Source: Bacteroidota bacterium
GTDB taxonomy: Bacteria > Bacteroidota > Bacteroidia > Chitinophagales > Chitinophagaceae
Assembly: GCA_947460795.1 (NCBI GenBank)
Contig: CANHJA010000082.1
Location: 1 to 9,059 of the forward strand
Length of the DNA: 9,059 bases
Reading direction: 5' to 3'
Part shown: positions 1 to 6,889 of the stretch, one piece after another
Layout of the letters: the number at the start of each line of letters is the position of its first letter
Position numbering within the stretch: position 1 is the stretch's first letter
Position numbers and translations under genes: made by a program
The notes under the pieces: generated by a model
Seen by the model: only the letters and a program-made list of their open reading frames with translations
Told to the model about the DNA's origin: nothing
The model's database searches: none

Positions 1-2678
1 TCAATGTAGGAGTTTTGCCAACAATTTCTGGTTTGATTACGACAAACATTTTGTGTAATGGAAATGCTACCGGATCTATTCAAACCCAAATTTCAAGTGG
101 TGTAGGCGTATTGACATATAAATTATTGCCTAATAACATTACAAATACTACAGGAGTATTCTCTAATTTGCCTGCGAACAATTACACAATTACTGTTACT
201 GATGTAAATGGTTGTTCCAGTGTTTCTACAACGACTATTACACAGCCGCAAACATTGCAATTTACCAACGTTGCATTTTCAGGAACTCTTTGTAATGGCA
301 GCTCAAATGGAACAATAAATGCACCTACCATTGGAGGGTCAGGAAATATTACATACTCAATTTTACCAATTGCAAATTTCGTTGCTCCTTCAAGTTTCAA
401 TAATTTGACAGGAAATATTACATACACAGTTACAGCTACCGACGCTAATAATTGTTCTATTTCCACAACAATATTTATTTCTCAACCAAATGCTGTTACA
501 ATTAATAGTTTTGTAGTTAAAAATAGTACTTGTTATAATTTAAATAATGGTAAACTAACGATAACAGCATCAGGAGGGATTGGGACTTTAACCTATTCAA
601 TTTTTCCTAACGTTCAAACAAATTCTACTGGAATCTTCAATGGATTAATCGCTGGTAATTATACAGCAACTGTAGTTGATGCGAATGGATGCAGCGTTAC
701 TTCCACATTTAACATATTAAATCCTATTCCGATAAAATTAGATACTATTTTCTCTTCAAACGTAATTTGTAATAATCAGACCAATGGAAAAATTACGATT
801 GCTTGTAGTGGAGGTACTGGTAGTTTATCTTACAATTTACAACCTACAAACACAACGAATGCAACGGGGCTATTTACTAATTTACCTGCAAATACCTATA
901 CAATTATTTGTACAGATATAAATGCATGTACTTATTCAACTTCAGTAATAATAACTGCTCCCTTGCCTTTGATTTTTGACTCGATCAAAACAACTAATAT
1001 AACCTGTGCAGGAAATGCAAATGGAAGTATTTCAGCATTTGCATCAGGTGGAAATGGAAGTATTTATACCTATTCTATATCACCACTTAATGCATCAAAT
1101 AATACGGGTTTGTTTAATAATTTATTAGCCAATAATTATACTGTTTCAGTAACAGATAGTAAAGGTTGTTTAACCACTCAATCAAAAACAATTACAGAAT
1201 TATTGCCTTTAAACTTTATATTAGATAGTGTTAAAAATATTAGATGTTTTGGTGAAAATAATGGAGCTATTTATTGCCACGCTTCAAGTGGAAGCCCATA
1301 TTACATATACAAATTGATGCCTACAAATATTACCGATTCATTTGGGGTGTTCACTAATTTGCCTGCAAATACTTATTCTGTAGTGGTTACAGATTACAAT
1401 GGCTGCAGTGCTTCAATCAATAATATTACAATTACTCAACCGAATCCTTTAGTAATAAATACGTTTTCAAAAAAGGATGTTTTATGTAATGGGACCAATA
1501 CGGGCGAAATAAAAATGATTGTAACTGGTGGTACTGGCGTAATTAATTATACATTATCTACCAATCCAACTGTAAGTACTTCCAATGGATTATTTACAAA
1601 TTTATATGTAGGGAATTATATTGTGACTGCAAAAGATGCCAATGGATGTAGTATCACAACTGCACTGGTTTTAAATCAAAATCCTGCTATTGAATTTACA
1701 GGAATAACAACTGCTAACCCATTATGTCATGGGGATGCAAATGGGTCTATAAAAGTAAAAGCAATTGGAGGAACTGGTATTCTAACATATCAAATAAATA
1801 ATGGTCCTTCGTTATCAGATGGGAACTACCTAGGACTAACCGGTGGAAATTATTTGATTACTGTAAGAGATGGAAATAATTGTATAAAAGATACGATCAT
1901 CAGTATCATTGAACCTGCATCTATTTATTATTCATCATTAAACATTTCCCCGGTTTATTGTTTTGGAGAAAATAATGGAAGTATTAAAGCAACAGCCTCT
2001 GGAGGTACTGGAAAGTATTCATATTACATTCGACCTGGTTTATATATTAATCAAAATGGTGCATTTTATAATTTACAAGCAGGCATTTATTCTTTAACAG
2101 TAATTGATGAAAATCAATGTAATTTTGATACTGTCATTGCTATTTCATCTTCTTTAAGTCCTTTGCAAACTTCAATGACTAAGGGTGATTTAGGATGTTT
2201 GGGAAAAGGAGTAGAAGGATGGGCGAACGCAAATATTTCAGGAGGAGAGCCCCCATATACGGTAGTATGGTCTACAAATCCTGCACAAACAACTGAGAAA
2301 GCTGAAAATTTAATGTATGGATATTATTTTGTAGATATTTTAGATGCTAATGGTTGTAACATAAAAGATACCGTATTCATTGATCCAGGCACTTGCTGTG
2401 AAGAAGTATTTATTCCCAATGCATTTACACCTAATGGAGATGGAGTAAATGATTTATTTAGAGTAACTACAAGTGCTGGAATTGAGCTAATTCAATTTGC
2501 CATTTTTGATAGATGGGGGAATAGAATTTGGAATACCTATGATTTTAGACGAGGTTGGGATGGCTCCTATAAAGGTGCACAAGAAAGCATGAACACTTTC
2601 CATTATATTTTTCATTATAAATGTTTAACGGATGGGAATACGTATATGAGAAAAGGCGATGTGAATTTAATTCGATAA
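1..2678 (+). CDS. SprB-repeat adhesin-like protein with type B T9SS sorting domain (5'-truncated)
   Basis: The reading frame is open to the left edge, so this is the C-terminal part (about 890 residues) of a larger protein; the TTG at 15 is not a real start. Residues here are numbered from that TTG. Ten tandem units follow, each opening with a C-x-G-x-x-x-G-[ST]-I-like motif and closing with T-D-x-N-G-C. Opening cysteines lie at residues 14, 93, 173, 252, 331, 411, 491, 571, 649 and 728; closing ones 52-54 residues later. These resemble SprB repeats of gliding and adhesion proteins. After a Cys-Cys pair (794-795) comes a CHU_C/gliding-motility C-terminal domain with FIPNAFTPNGDGVND, FDRWGNRIW and the terminal KGDVNLIR, the family's signal for type IX export and surface attachment. 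I infer a secreted surface adhesin or motility protein; its N-terminus and any ligand domain are outside the window. No T9SS machinery genes are adjacent. Confidence 0.93.
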   Translation, partial: NVGVLPTISGLITTNILCNGNATGSIQTQISSGVGVLTYKLLPNNITNTTGVFSNLPANNYTITVTDVNGCSSVSTTTITQPQTLQFTNVAFSGTLCNGSSNGTINAPTIGGSGNITYSILPIANFVAPSSFNNLTGNITYTVTATDANNCSISTTIFISQPNAVTINSFVVKNSTCYNLNNGKLTITASGGIGTLTYSIFPNVQTNSTGIFNGLIAGNYTATVVDANGCSVTSTFNILNPIPIKLDTIFSSNVICNNQTNGKITIACSGGTGSLSYNLQPTNTTNATGLFTNLPANTYTIICTDINACTYSTSVIITAPLPLIFDSIKTTNITCAGNANGSISAFASGGNGSIYTYSISPLNASNNTGLFNNLLANNYTVSVTDSKGCLTTQSKTITELLPLNFILDSVKNIRCFGENNGAIYCHASSGSPYYIYKLMPTNITDSFGVFTNLPANTYSVVVTDYNGCSASINNITITQPNPLVINTFSKKDVLCNGTNTGEIKMIVTGGTGVINYTLSTNPTVSTSNGLFTNLYVGNYIVTAKDANGCSITTALVLNQNPAIEFTGITTANPLCHGDANGSIKVKAIGGTGILTYQINNGPSLSDGNYLGLTGGNYLITVRDGNNCIKDTIISIIEPASIYYSSLNISPVYCFGENNGSIKATASGGTGKYSYYIRPGLYINQNGAFYNLQAGIYSLTVIDENQCNFDTVIAISSSLSPLQTSMTKGDLGCLGKGVEGWANANISGGEPPYTVVWSTNPAQTTEKAENLMYGYYFVDILDANGCNIKDTVFIDPGTCCEEVFIPNAFTPNGDGVNDLFRVTTSAGIELIQFAIFDRWGNRIWNTYDFRRGWDGSYKGAQESMNTFHYIFHYKCLTDGNTYMRKGDVNLIR
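54..2357 (+). repeat. Ten tandem SprB-like repeats, about 237 bp each
   Basis: This is the protein-level tandem array inside the adhesin gene, measured from the first Cys of unit 1 to the second Cys of unit 10. Successive units are offset by 79, 80, 79, 79, 80, 80, 80, 78 and 79 residues. The recurring core is Y-x-[LI]-x-P-N-x-x-T-N-x-T-G-x-F-x-N-L-P-A-x-x-Y before the closing T-D-x-N-G-C. The DNA copies are diverged and not identical, so this is an old array and not a recent amplification. Unit 10 differs from the rest: it has the GGEPPYTVVW form typical of classical SprB repeats. Confidence 0.88.
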
Positions 2679-2696
2679 TAGTTTTTATCTGAAATT

Positions 2697-2732
2697 AAAA
2701 ATGCGCACTGTTTTAAAACAGTGCGCATTTTT
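2697..2732. terminator. Bidirectional intrinsic terminator, perfect 18+18 bp palindrome
   Basis: AAAAATGCGCACTGTTTT at 2697-2714 is directly followed by its exact reverse complement at 2715-2732, with a GC-rich centre of the arm (GCGCACTG) and T runs on both strands. It lies 18 nt after the stop of the adhesin gene and 16 nt beyond the stop of dapA, which is transcribed towards it. A single symmetric hairpin can serve both convergent genes. The central TTTTAAAA would form the loop. Confidence 0.9.
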
Positions 2733-2748
2733 TTGTTTAAAAACTTTA

Positions 2749-3630
2749 TTAAAGTGTCTTTAAAAATAAATCTATTTTATTGCTAGTATCATTACTAACA
2801 GGCACAACTGGTAATCTAAATTCGTTTTCACAAATATCCATTTTGTTCAAAACAGCTTTTACACCAGGAGGGTTGCCTTCTGTAAACAACAACGAAATTC
2901 CATTTAATAATTTGTAGTGAAGTTTTTTAGCTGCTACAAAATTATGCTTCAAGCTTTCTGAAATCATCGTACTAAAATCCTTCGTAAAACAATTGGCTGC
3001 TACAGAAATAACACCATCAAAACCAATGGCTATTTGAGCGATTGCTAAATCATCATCACCACTTAAAAGCGTAAAGTCTTCTGGTAGATTTTGAACTAAT
3101 TCCATACTTTGAGCCATATTGCCACAAGCTTCTTTAATTGCAATAATATTTTTGCATTCTTTTGCCAACGTCAATGTGGTAGAAGGCAACATATTACTTC
3201 CTGTACGCCCAGGCACATTATATAAAATAATTGGAATAGGAGAGTGTTTACTTATTTCTTTAAAATGAGCAATGATACCAGCTTGAGTTGGTTTATTATA
3301 ATAAGGAGAAACACTTAAAATAGCATCTACGTGTTCTAAAGGATATGTTTTTAATAACTCGATTACTTCTTGCGTGTTATTTCCACCAATGCCACATACA
3401 AGTGGAAGTCGATTATTATTTACTTTAATAATAAAGTTTAAAACATCTATTTTTTCTTCTTTCGATAAAGTAGGGGTTTCTGCAGTTGTGCCCAAGGCTA
3501 CTAAATAGTTTACTCCATTTTCAATTACATGATTAACCAACTTATCTAACGCGTCAAAATCAATTGATTTATCTTTTTTGAATGGAGTTACTAATGCTAC
3601 TCCTGTACCTTTAAACTTCTTTCCGCTCAT
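2749..3630 (-). CDS. dapA: 4-hydroxy-tetrahydrodipicolinate synthase
   Basis: This cytosolic enzyme condenses pyruvate with aspartate semialdehyde, the first committed step towards diaminopimelate and lysine. The 293 residues match the family length. Visible signatures: GTTAET at 47-52 (the GTTGES position, contributing a catalytic threonine), SPYYNKP at 108-114, YNVPGRTG at 137-144 (proton-relay Tyr137 and substrate-binding Arg142), IAIKEACG at 163-170 with Schiff-base Lys166, LLSGDD at 188-193 and VISVAAN at 207-213. The start is ATG (CAT at 3628-3630), followed by the usual F-x-G-T-G-V-A-L-V-T-P-F N-terminus. Its first 20 nt overlap the end of the upstream DUF6913 gene, which suggests translational coupling. 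It is the last gene of the accA operon and is closed by the palindrome at 2697-2732. A related aldolase (NanA, YagE type) is possible in principle, but the GTTAET and YNVPGRT motifs favour DapA. Confidence 0.95.
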   Translation of the reverse strand: MSGKKFKGTGVALVTPFKKDKSIDFDALDKLVNHVIENGVNYLVALGTTAETPTLSKEEKIDVLNFIIKVNNNRLPLVCGIGGNNTQEVIELLKTYPLEHVDAILSVSPYYNKPTQAGIIAHFKEISKHSPIPIILYNVPGRTGSNMLPSTTLTLAKECKNIIAIKEACGNMAQSMELVQNLPEDFTLLSGDDDLAIAQIAIGFDGVISVAANCFTKDFSTMISESLKHNFVAAKKLHYKLLNGISLLFTEGNPPGVKAVLNKMDICENEFRLPVVPVSNDTSNKIDLFLKTL

Positions 3631-4174
3631 ATTTATTCAGGATTAAAATTTCATTTATATTTTTTATTAATTGTTCGATATCTTCCACATTATTTTTAGG
3701 AATTAATAAATCAAAACTATCCTTCATCGAATCAATATAAGGGCCAACCCTGCATTTAGCGTGTGACATTTTTGAGATGTGCAACAAAGATGGAATAGGT
3801 TGTAAATATAAATTCAATAATAAATCGTATTTTTTAAAAATAAATCGATCTGTTTTAGGACTGTATGGGAGCATGTATTTTCGATCTAAATCTTCCCAAT
3901 TATAATATTGCAAAAAAACATTGTGATCTTTTTCTTTTTTATCTACAAATAATAAAACTTCACATTCGAAACCCAATGATTCAATTTGTTTTTTATAATT
4001 ACTTATTATTTCTTGTGAAGTAGGATCCGAATAATTAGACAAAATTCCAATTCGGTAAGCACTCTTAAAATTAACAAATTCTCGATTAATATTAGGAGGG
4101 GAACTCAAAATTACTGCAGCTTCATTTGTTGAAACTGGAATTATTTTTTCTTGTATTTTTTTGAATAATGACAA
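3611..4174 (-). CDS. DUF6913 family protein, unknown function
   Basis: This 187-residue soluble protein has no signal peptide or membrane segment. I recognise the Bacteroidota family DUF6913 from its layout: a basic N-terminus, then Y-R-I-G-I-L at 40-45, K-Y-D-L-L-L-N-L-Y at 115-123, the conserved patch H-I-S-K-M-S-H-A-K-C-R-V-G at 132-144 and D-L-L-I at 155-158. Members often sit beside dapA, as here. Function is unknown and I see no catalytic motif. The start must be non-standard: the frame has no ATG until residue 101, and upstream a stop lies three codons before the TTG (4172-4174). TTG is therefore the most likely initiator, with an A-rich TTTTAAAATAG stretch just ahead. It begins 18 nt after the accA stop and overlaps dapA by 20 nt, so all three are probably co-translated from one mRNA. 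The assignment rests on recall of the family pattern, not a profile search. Confidence 0.82.
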   Translation of the reverse strand: MSLFKKIQEKIIPVSTNEAAVILSSPPNINREFVNFKSAYRIGILSNYSDPTSQEIISNYKKQIESLGFECEVLLFVDKKEKDHNVFLQYYNWEDLDRKYMLPYSPKTDRFIFKKYDLLLNLYLQPIPSLLHISKMSHAKCRVGPYIDSMKDSFDLLIPKNNVEDIEQLIKNINEILILNKYERKEV

Positions 4175-4192
4175 TGTATTCTATTTTAAAAG

Positions 4193-5158
4193 TTAGGCTT
4201 CTTTCAATTCTGTATAAAATCCCATTGATGAAAATTTTTCAATTCGCTGTTGAATTCTTTCTTCAACATCAATAGTTTTTAATTCTTTCAAAGCATTTTC
4301 AATGTATTTTTTTACGGCGTCTGCTGTTTTTTCTGGATATGAATGTGCTCCGCCAAGTGGTTCTTTAATAATATCATCCACTAATCCAAAACTATTCATG
4401 TGCTTTGGAGTTAATTTTAATTGTTCAGCAGCTTGTTCTTTATAATCCCAAGTTCTCCATAAAATGCTAGAGCAACTTTCTGGAGAAATAACACTGTACC
4501 AAGTATTTTCTAACATCACCACTTTGTCGCCAATACCAATTCCTAAAGCACCACCACTTGCACCTTCACCAATAATTATACAAATTACCGGCACTTTTAA
4601 ATTAATCATTTCAAATAAATTACGTGCAATGGCTTCCCCTTGTCCACGCTCTTCTGCCTCCAATCCAGGATAAGCTCCAGGAGTGTCAATAAAAGTAATA
4701 ATTGGTTTATTAAATTTTTCAGCAAGTTTCATTAAGCGCAATGCTTTGCGGTATCCTTCAGGATTCGCCATTCCGAAATTTCGTAACTGACGCATTTTTG
4801 TATTTGATCCTTTTTGATGACCTATCACCATAACAGTTTCATTGTCATTTAATGTTGCAAAACCTCCAACGATTGCTTTGTCATCTTTTACATTTCTATC
4901 TCCATGTAACTCTTGGTAGTTAGAAAATAATCTACTGATGTAATAATTTGTATAAGGTCTTTCAGGATGGCGGCTCAATTGAACTCTTTGCCAATCATTC
5001 AAATTGGAATAAATATCTTTTCTAGTTTCTTCTATTTTTTTATTTAACTCTTTAATCGAAACAGACATGTCAACTTTTGTCTTTTCTCCAACTTCTTTCA
5101 ATTTCTCTATTTCCTCATAAAGAGCTTCTATTGGTTTCTCAAAATCTAAATATTGCAT
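4193..5158 (-). CDS. accA: Acetyl-CoA carboxylase carboxyltransferase subunit alpha
   Basis: This is the alpha subunit of the carboxyltransferase half of acetyl-CoA carboxylase. With AccD it moves the carboxyl group from biotin on AccB to acetyl-CoA, giving malonyl-CoA for fatty acid synthesis. I chose the ATG at 5156-5158 (321 residues, normal length): the protein then begins M-Q-Y-L-D-F-E-K-P-I, the family N-terminus. A longer TTG version would add ten unconserved residues. Landmarks: a charged coiled-coil-like N-terminus (10-50), RHPERPYT 63-70, HGDR 85-88, NFGMANPEGYRKALRLM 127-143, DTPGAYPG 158-165, ERGQGEAIA 170-178, GEGASGGALGI 197-207 and SVISPE 222-227. It is the first gene of a three-gene unit with DUF6913 and dapA, and is divergent from the tRNA-Asp gene. 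I found no convincing promoter for it in the 120-bp divergent gap. Confidence 0.96.
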   Translation of the reverse strand: MQYLDFEKPIEALYEEIEKLKEVGEKTKVDMSVSIKELNKKIEETRKDIYSNLNDWQRVQLSRHPERPYTNYYISRLFSNYQELHGDRNVKDDKAIVGGFATLNDNETVMVIGHQKGSNTKMRQLRNFGMANPEGYRKALRLMKLAEKFNKPIITFIDTPGAYPGLEAEERGQGEAIARNLFEMINLKVPVICIIIGEGASGGALGIGIGDKVVMLENTWYSVISPESCSSILWRTWDYKEQAAEQLKLTPKHMNSFGLVDDIIKEPLGGAHSYPEKTADAVKKYIENALKELKTIDVEERIQQRIEKFSSMGFYTELKEA

Positions 5159-5231
5159 ACACTTATTTGTGTAAAAATAGAGATTCAATCCTACATAAAA
5201 AAGTACATTTTATAAATTTCTAAAAATAATT

Positions 5232-5261
5232 TTTGTGATAAAAAAAAATAGTATATATTTG
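5232..5261 (+). promoter_or_regulatory. Bacteroidota-type promoter of tRNA-Asp
   Basis: TTTG at 5232-5235 (-33 element) and TATATTTG at 5254-5261 (-7 element, consensus TAnnTTTG) are separated by 18 nt. This matches the primary sigma factor promoter form known in Bacteroides and Flavobacterium. The tRNA begins 17 nt after the -7 element, leaving a short 5' leader for processing. Confidence 0.8.
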
Positions 5262-5278
5262 CACTCCATTCAAAGCGA

Positions 5279-5352
5279 GGATCGGTAGTTCAGCTGGTTA
5301 GAATGCCGCCCTGTCACGGCGGAGGTCGCGGGTTCGAGTCCCGTCCGATCCG
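5279..5352 (+). tRNA. tRNA-Asp (anticodon GTC)
   Basis: This is a 74-nt cloverleaf with no encoded CCA. The acceptor arm GGATCGG (5279-5285) pairs with CCGATCC (5345-5351), with discriminator G at 5352. The D arm contains GTTCAGCTGGTTAGAAT, close to bacterial tRNA-Asp. The anticodon stem CCGCC/GGCGG encloses the loop CTGTCAC with anticodon GTC. The T arm is GCGGG-TTCGAGT-CCCGT. The next genomic bases are CAA, so the 3' CCA must be added after transcription. It is a single tRNA transcription unit with its own promoter and terminator. Confidence 0.97.
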
Positions 5353-5356
5353 CAAC

Positions 5357-5387
5357 AAAAAGTCTCAATTAACTTGAGACTTTTTTT
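5357..5387 (+). terminator. Intrinsic terminator of tRNA-Asp
   Basis: A 12-bp perfect stem AAAAAGTCTCAA (5357-5368) / TTGAGACTTTTT (5374-5385) with a 5-nt loop TTAAC is followed by further T residues to 5387. It starts five bases after the tRNA discriminator base, so it ends the tRNA transcript. Confidence 0.9.
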
Positions 5388-5795
5388 ATTTTCAGCACAT
5401 TTTTTTTCTCAAAATTATTCTGTAAATAGCTTTTTTAAATTTAAGATGGGAGTCCTTAAATAATAAAGGATGCGCAATAAAATTTACAAATTGAAATTAA
5501 ATAAAATATCCCGTCATTTCTGATAGGGTATTACTGAAAAAAAGATCGTCAGAAATTTTCCATAATGGAAGTGTGAAACTACTGCTTGTAAAAAACTTTT
5601 AATTATTTGCTATCTGAATTATAAGGGGGGCGTAAATTTAAAAACCCCATCATTGCTGATGGGGTTTAATGAAAAAATCACATAAATAACCTACTGATAC
5701 AAATATAAGAACTAGTTGAAGGCGTTTATTTTATAAATTAGCAATTGACATATTACAATGAGTATTTAGTATTTCTGGATGAATAAATTGCCATT
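5388..5795. other. Gene-free AT-rich intergenic stretch
   Basis: These 408 bp lie between the tRNA-Asp terminator and the membrane hydrolase gene. I found no open frame of useful length on either strand and no second copy of the tRNA 3' end that would mark an integrated element. The stretch holds a strong hairpin (5642-5667), an 8-bp spaced inverted repeat ATTTCTGA / TCAGAAAT (5516-5523 and 5549-5556), and the G-run GGGGGG around 5624-5629. A small RNA or a fully decayed gene cannot be excluded from sequence alone. Confidence 0.6.
5642..5667 (-). terminator. Rho-independent terminator-like hairpin
   Basis: AAACCCCATCA (5642-5652) and TGATGGGGTTT (5657-5667) form an 11-bp perfect stem with loop TTGC. 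On the - strand the stem is followed by an unbroken T5 and more T/A bases; on the + strand the tail is only TTTAATG. It therefore fits better as a terminator for - strand transcription from the membrane hydrolase gene, whose stop is about 130 bp before it. The long gap makes the link to that gene an inference. Confidence 0.65.
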
Positions 5796-6815
5796 TTAAT
5801 AATTGCCATGTTGTATTTTATCTATTAATTGAGAAAATGCAGCTTTGTAATTCATATTTTCTTTTGAAGGTTGTATTGCCTTCAATTGCCATTGATGATT
5901 GGCATAATATATTTGATAATAAAATATAAAAGTTTCTTTTGTTGCTGCTTTATCCAAGTCTCCTCTGCCAAATTTAGGGATGAAAACATTGAGAGTATCT
6001 CCACTTTTTTCTGTGATGTAAAAACCTTGGCTAAACCATTCTAACATCCTGGCATCTTTACTTTGAGACCTTGATAATGCGTTTTTATGAATTGGAAAGT
6101 AGTGCCATTTTATTGAGTCGCTGTTTTGTAATAATGAATATTCGCCCACAATTAAATTGCTGTCTGAATTTCCAATATAATACCATAAAATATTATTTAA
6201 AATGGTTGGGTTGCTCATTGATTGTTGTACAGAAATTTGATTTGCTTTTATTGATTTCTCAAAATGGTTGTTGGCAACTGCTTTGTTTACAAAAGTCATC
6301 CCAAAATAAAGCACTGAATAGGTTAATGCACCAGTCATTATACGGTTTCGAGGGGTTGAATTATTTTTGAAAAATAATGCCACTATAACCAATATTAAAA
6401 TTGGGATTGTTAAAAATAAATCGGCAATGGAAATGTTGTTGAGAGAAACTAATTGTTTTGAAAAAGGTAGAAAAATTCGGGTCCCATAATTTGTAAAAAT
6501 ATCTACCAAAGAGTGCCCCCAAAGACATACAATCCAAAGTATAAACCATTCTTTGTAGCTTATTTTCTTTTTGAATAAGATGTAAAATAAATAGGCCATC
6601 GGAAAGGCGGTCAAAAATTCTACAAAGAACGAATGTGTGTAACTGCGATGATACAACACATATTTTCGTGGATCATTCAAGCCAGAATATAATAAATCAA
6701 AATCAGGAAATGTTTTTGCCAATGCACCAATCCAAAATGCTTTTCTGCCGATTTTATTACCTAATAATTTATCTCCTATAGCACCTCCTAAAACAATGTG
6801 TGTTAATGAATCCAC
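5796..6815 (-). CDS. YdjM/DUF457-type membrane-bound predicted metal-dependent hydrolase
   Basis: The 339-residue integral membrane protein begins M-D-S-L-T-H-I-V-L-G-G, the family hallmark. Probable metal-site residues: His6, Asp15, PDFD at 37-40, HRSYTHS at 56-62 and GHSLVDIFTNYGT at 100-112 (His101, Asp105). Hydrophobic stretches near 26-42, 63-82, 88-103, 129-149 and 160-177 suggest about five membrane segments. A polar C-terminal domain of about 160 residues follows, with the N-N-I-L-W-Y and F-Y-I-T-E-K-S-G-D-T-L patterns I associate with Bacteroidota members. The start is GTG (6813-6815): a stop lies five codons upstream, no ATG is available, and the conserved N-terminus begins exactly here. 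The substrate is unknown; the E. coli relative YdjM belongs to the LexA regulon, which does not by itself give a function. Divided from the upstream secreted-protein gene by 74 bp with its own likely promoter. Confidence 0.87.
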   Translation of the reverse strand: MDSLTHIVLGGAIGDKLLGNKIGRKAFWIGALAKTFPDFDLLYSGLNDPRKYVLYHRSYTHSFFVEFLTAFPMAYLFYILFKKKISYKEWFILWIVCLWGHSLVDIFTNYGTRIFLPFSKQLVSLNNISIADLFLTIPILILVIVALFFKNNSTPRNRIMTGALTYSVLYFGMTFVNKAVANNHFEKSIKANQISVQQSMSNPTILNNILWYYIGNSDSNLIVGEYSLLQNSDSIKWHYFPIHKNALSRSQSKDARMLEWFSQGFYITEKSGDTLNVFIPKFGRGDLDKAATKETFIFYYQIYYANHQWQLKAIQPSKENMNYKAAFSQLIDKIQHGNY

Positions 6816-6833
6816 GTTTATTTTTATTTAGTG

Positions 6834-6841
6834 CAAAACTA
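6834..6841 (-). promoter_or_regulatory. Likely -7 promoter element of the membrane hydrolase gene
   Basis: On the - strand TAGTTTTG (complement of 6834-6841) matches the Bacteroidota -7 consensus TAnnTTTG exactly. It lies 18 nt ahead of the GTG start, implying a very short leader. No good TTTG -33 element is found at the usual 17-23 nt spacing, so strength or factor dependence is uncertain. Confidence 0.45.
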
Positions 6842-6844
6842 ATC

Positions 6845-6883
6845 ATTTCGAATATTTATTTCAGTAAAATCAAATTTCGAATA
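6845..6883. repeat. Pair of 10-bp direct repeats ATTTCGAATA upstream of the hydrolase gene
   Basis: ATTTCGAATA occurs at 6845-6854 and again at 6874-6883, offset by 29 bp, with the palindromic core TTCGAA in both. The first copy is directly upstream of the candidate -7 element and the second lies beyond the expected -33 position. The layout resembles a two-site operator, but no regulator is identified. Confidence 0.45.
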
Positions 6884-6889
6884 AGAAGA

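Noticed and set aside
182..466. Open frame of 94 codons on the - strand inside the adhesin gene
   Set aside because: It is antisense to the SprB repeats, has no recognisable domain and mirrors the Thr/Val-rich coding pattern of the real gene.
54..2357. The regular spacing in the adhesin gene as a CRISPR array
   Set aside because: The period is about 237 bp, the units are coding and diverged, and there are no identical short repeats with unique spacers.
4464..4673. Open frame of 69 codons on the + strand inside accA
   Set aside because: It lies fully antisense to highly conserved AccA motifs (GEGASGG, DTPGAYPG) and is explained by that codon usage.
5159..5188. Extended TTG start of accA adding ten residues
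   Set aside because: The added residues are not part of the AccA family; the ATG at 5156-5158 gives the conserved MxYLDFExP N-terminus and the normal length.
5516..5556. ATTTCTGA/TCAGAAAT as ends of an insertion sequence
   Set aside because: The repeats enclose only 25 bp, with no transposase and no target duplication visible.
6071..6549. Two short open frames (+ 6071-6370 and - 6361-6549) inside the membrane hydrolase gene
   Set aside because: Both lie in other frames of a gene with a complete, family-consistent protein, so they are shadows.
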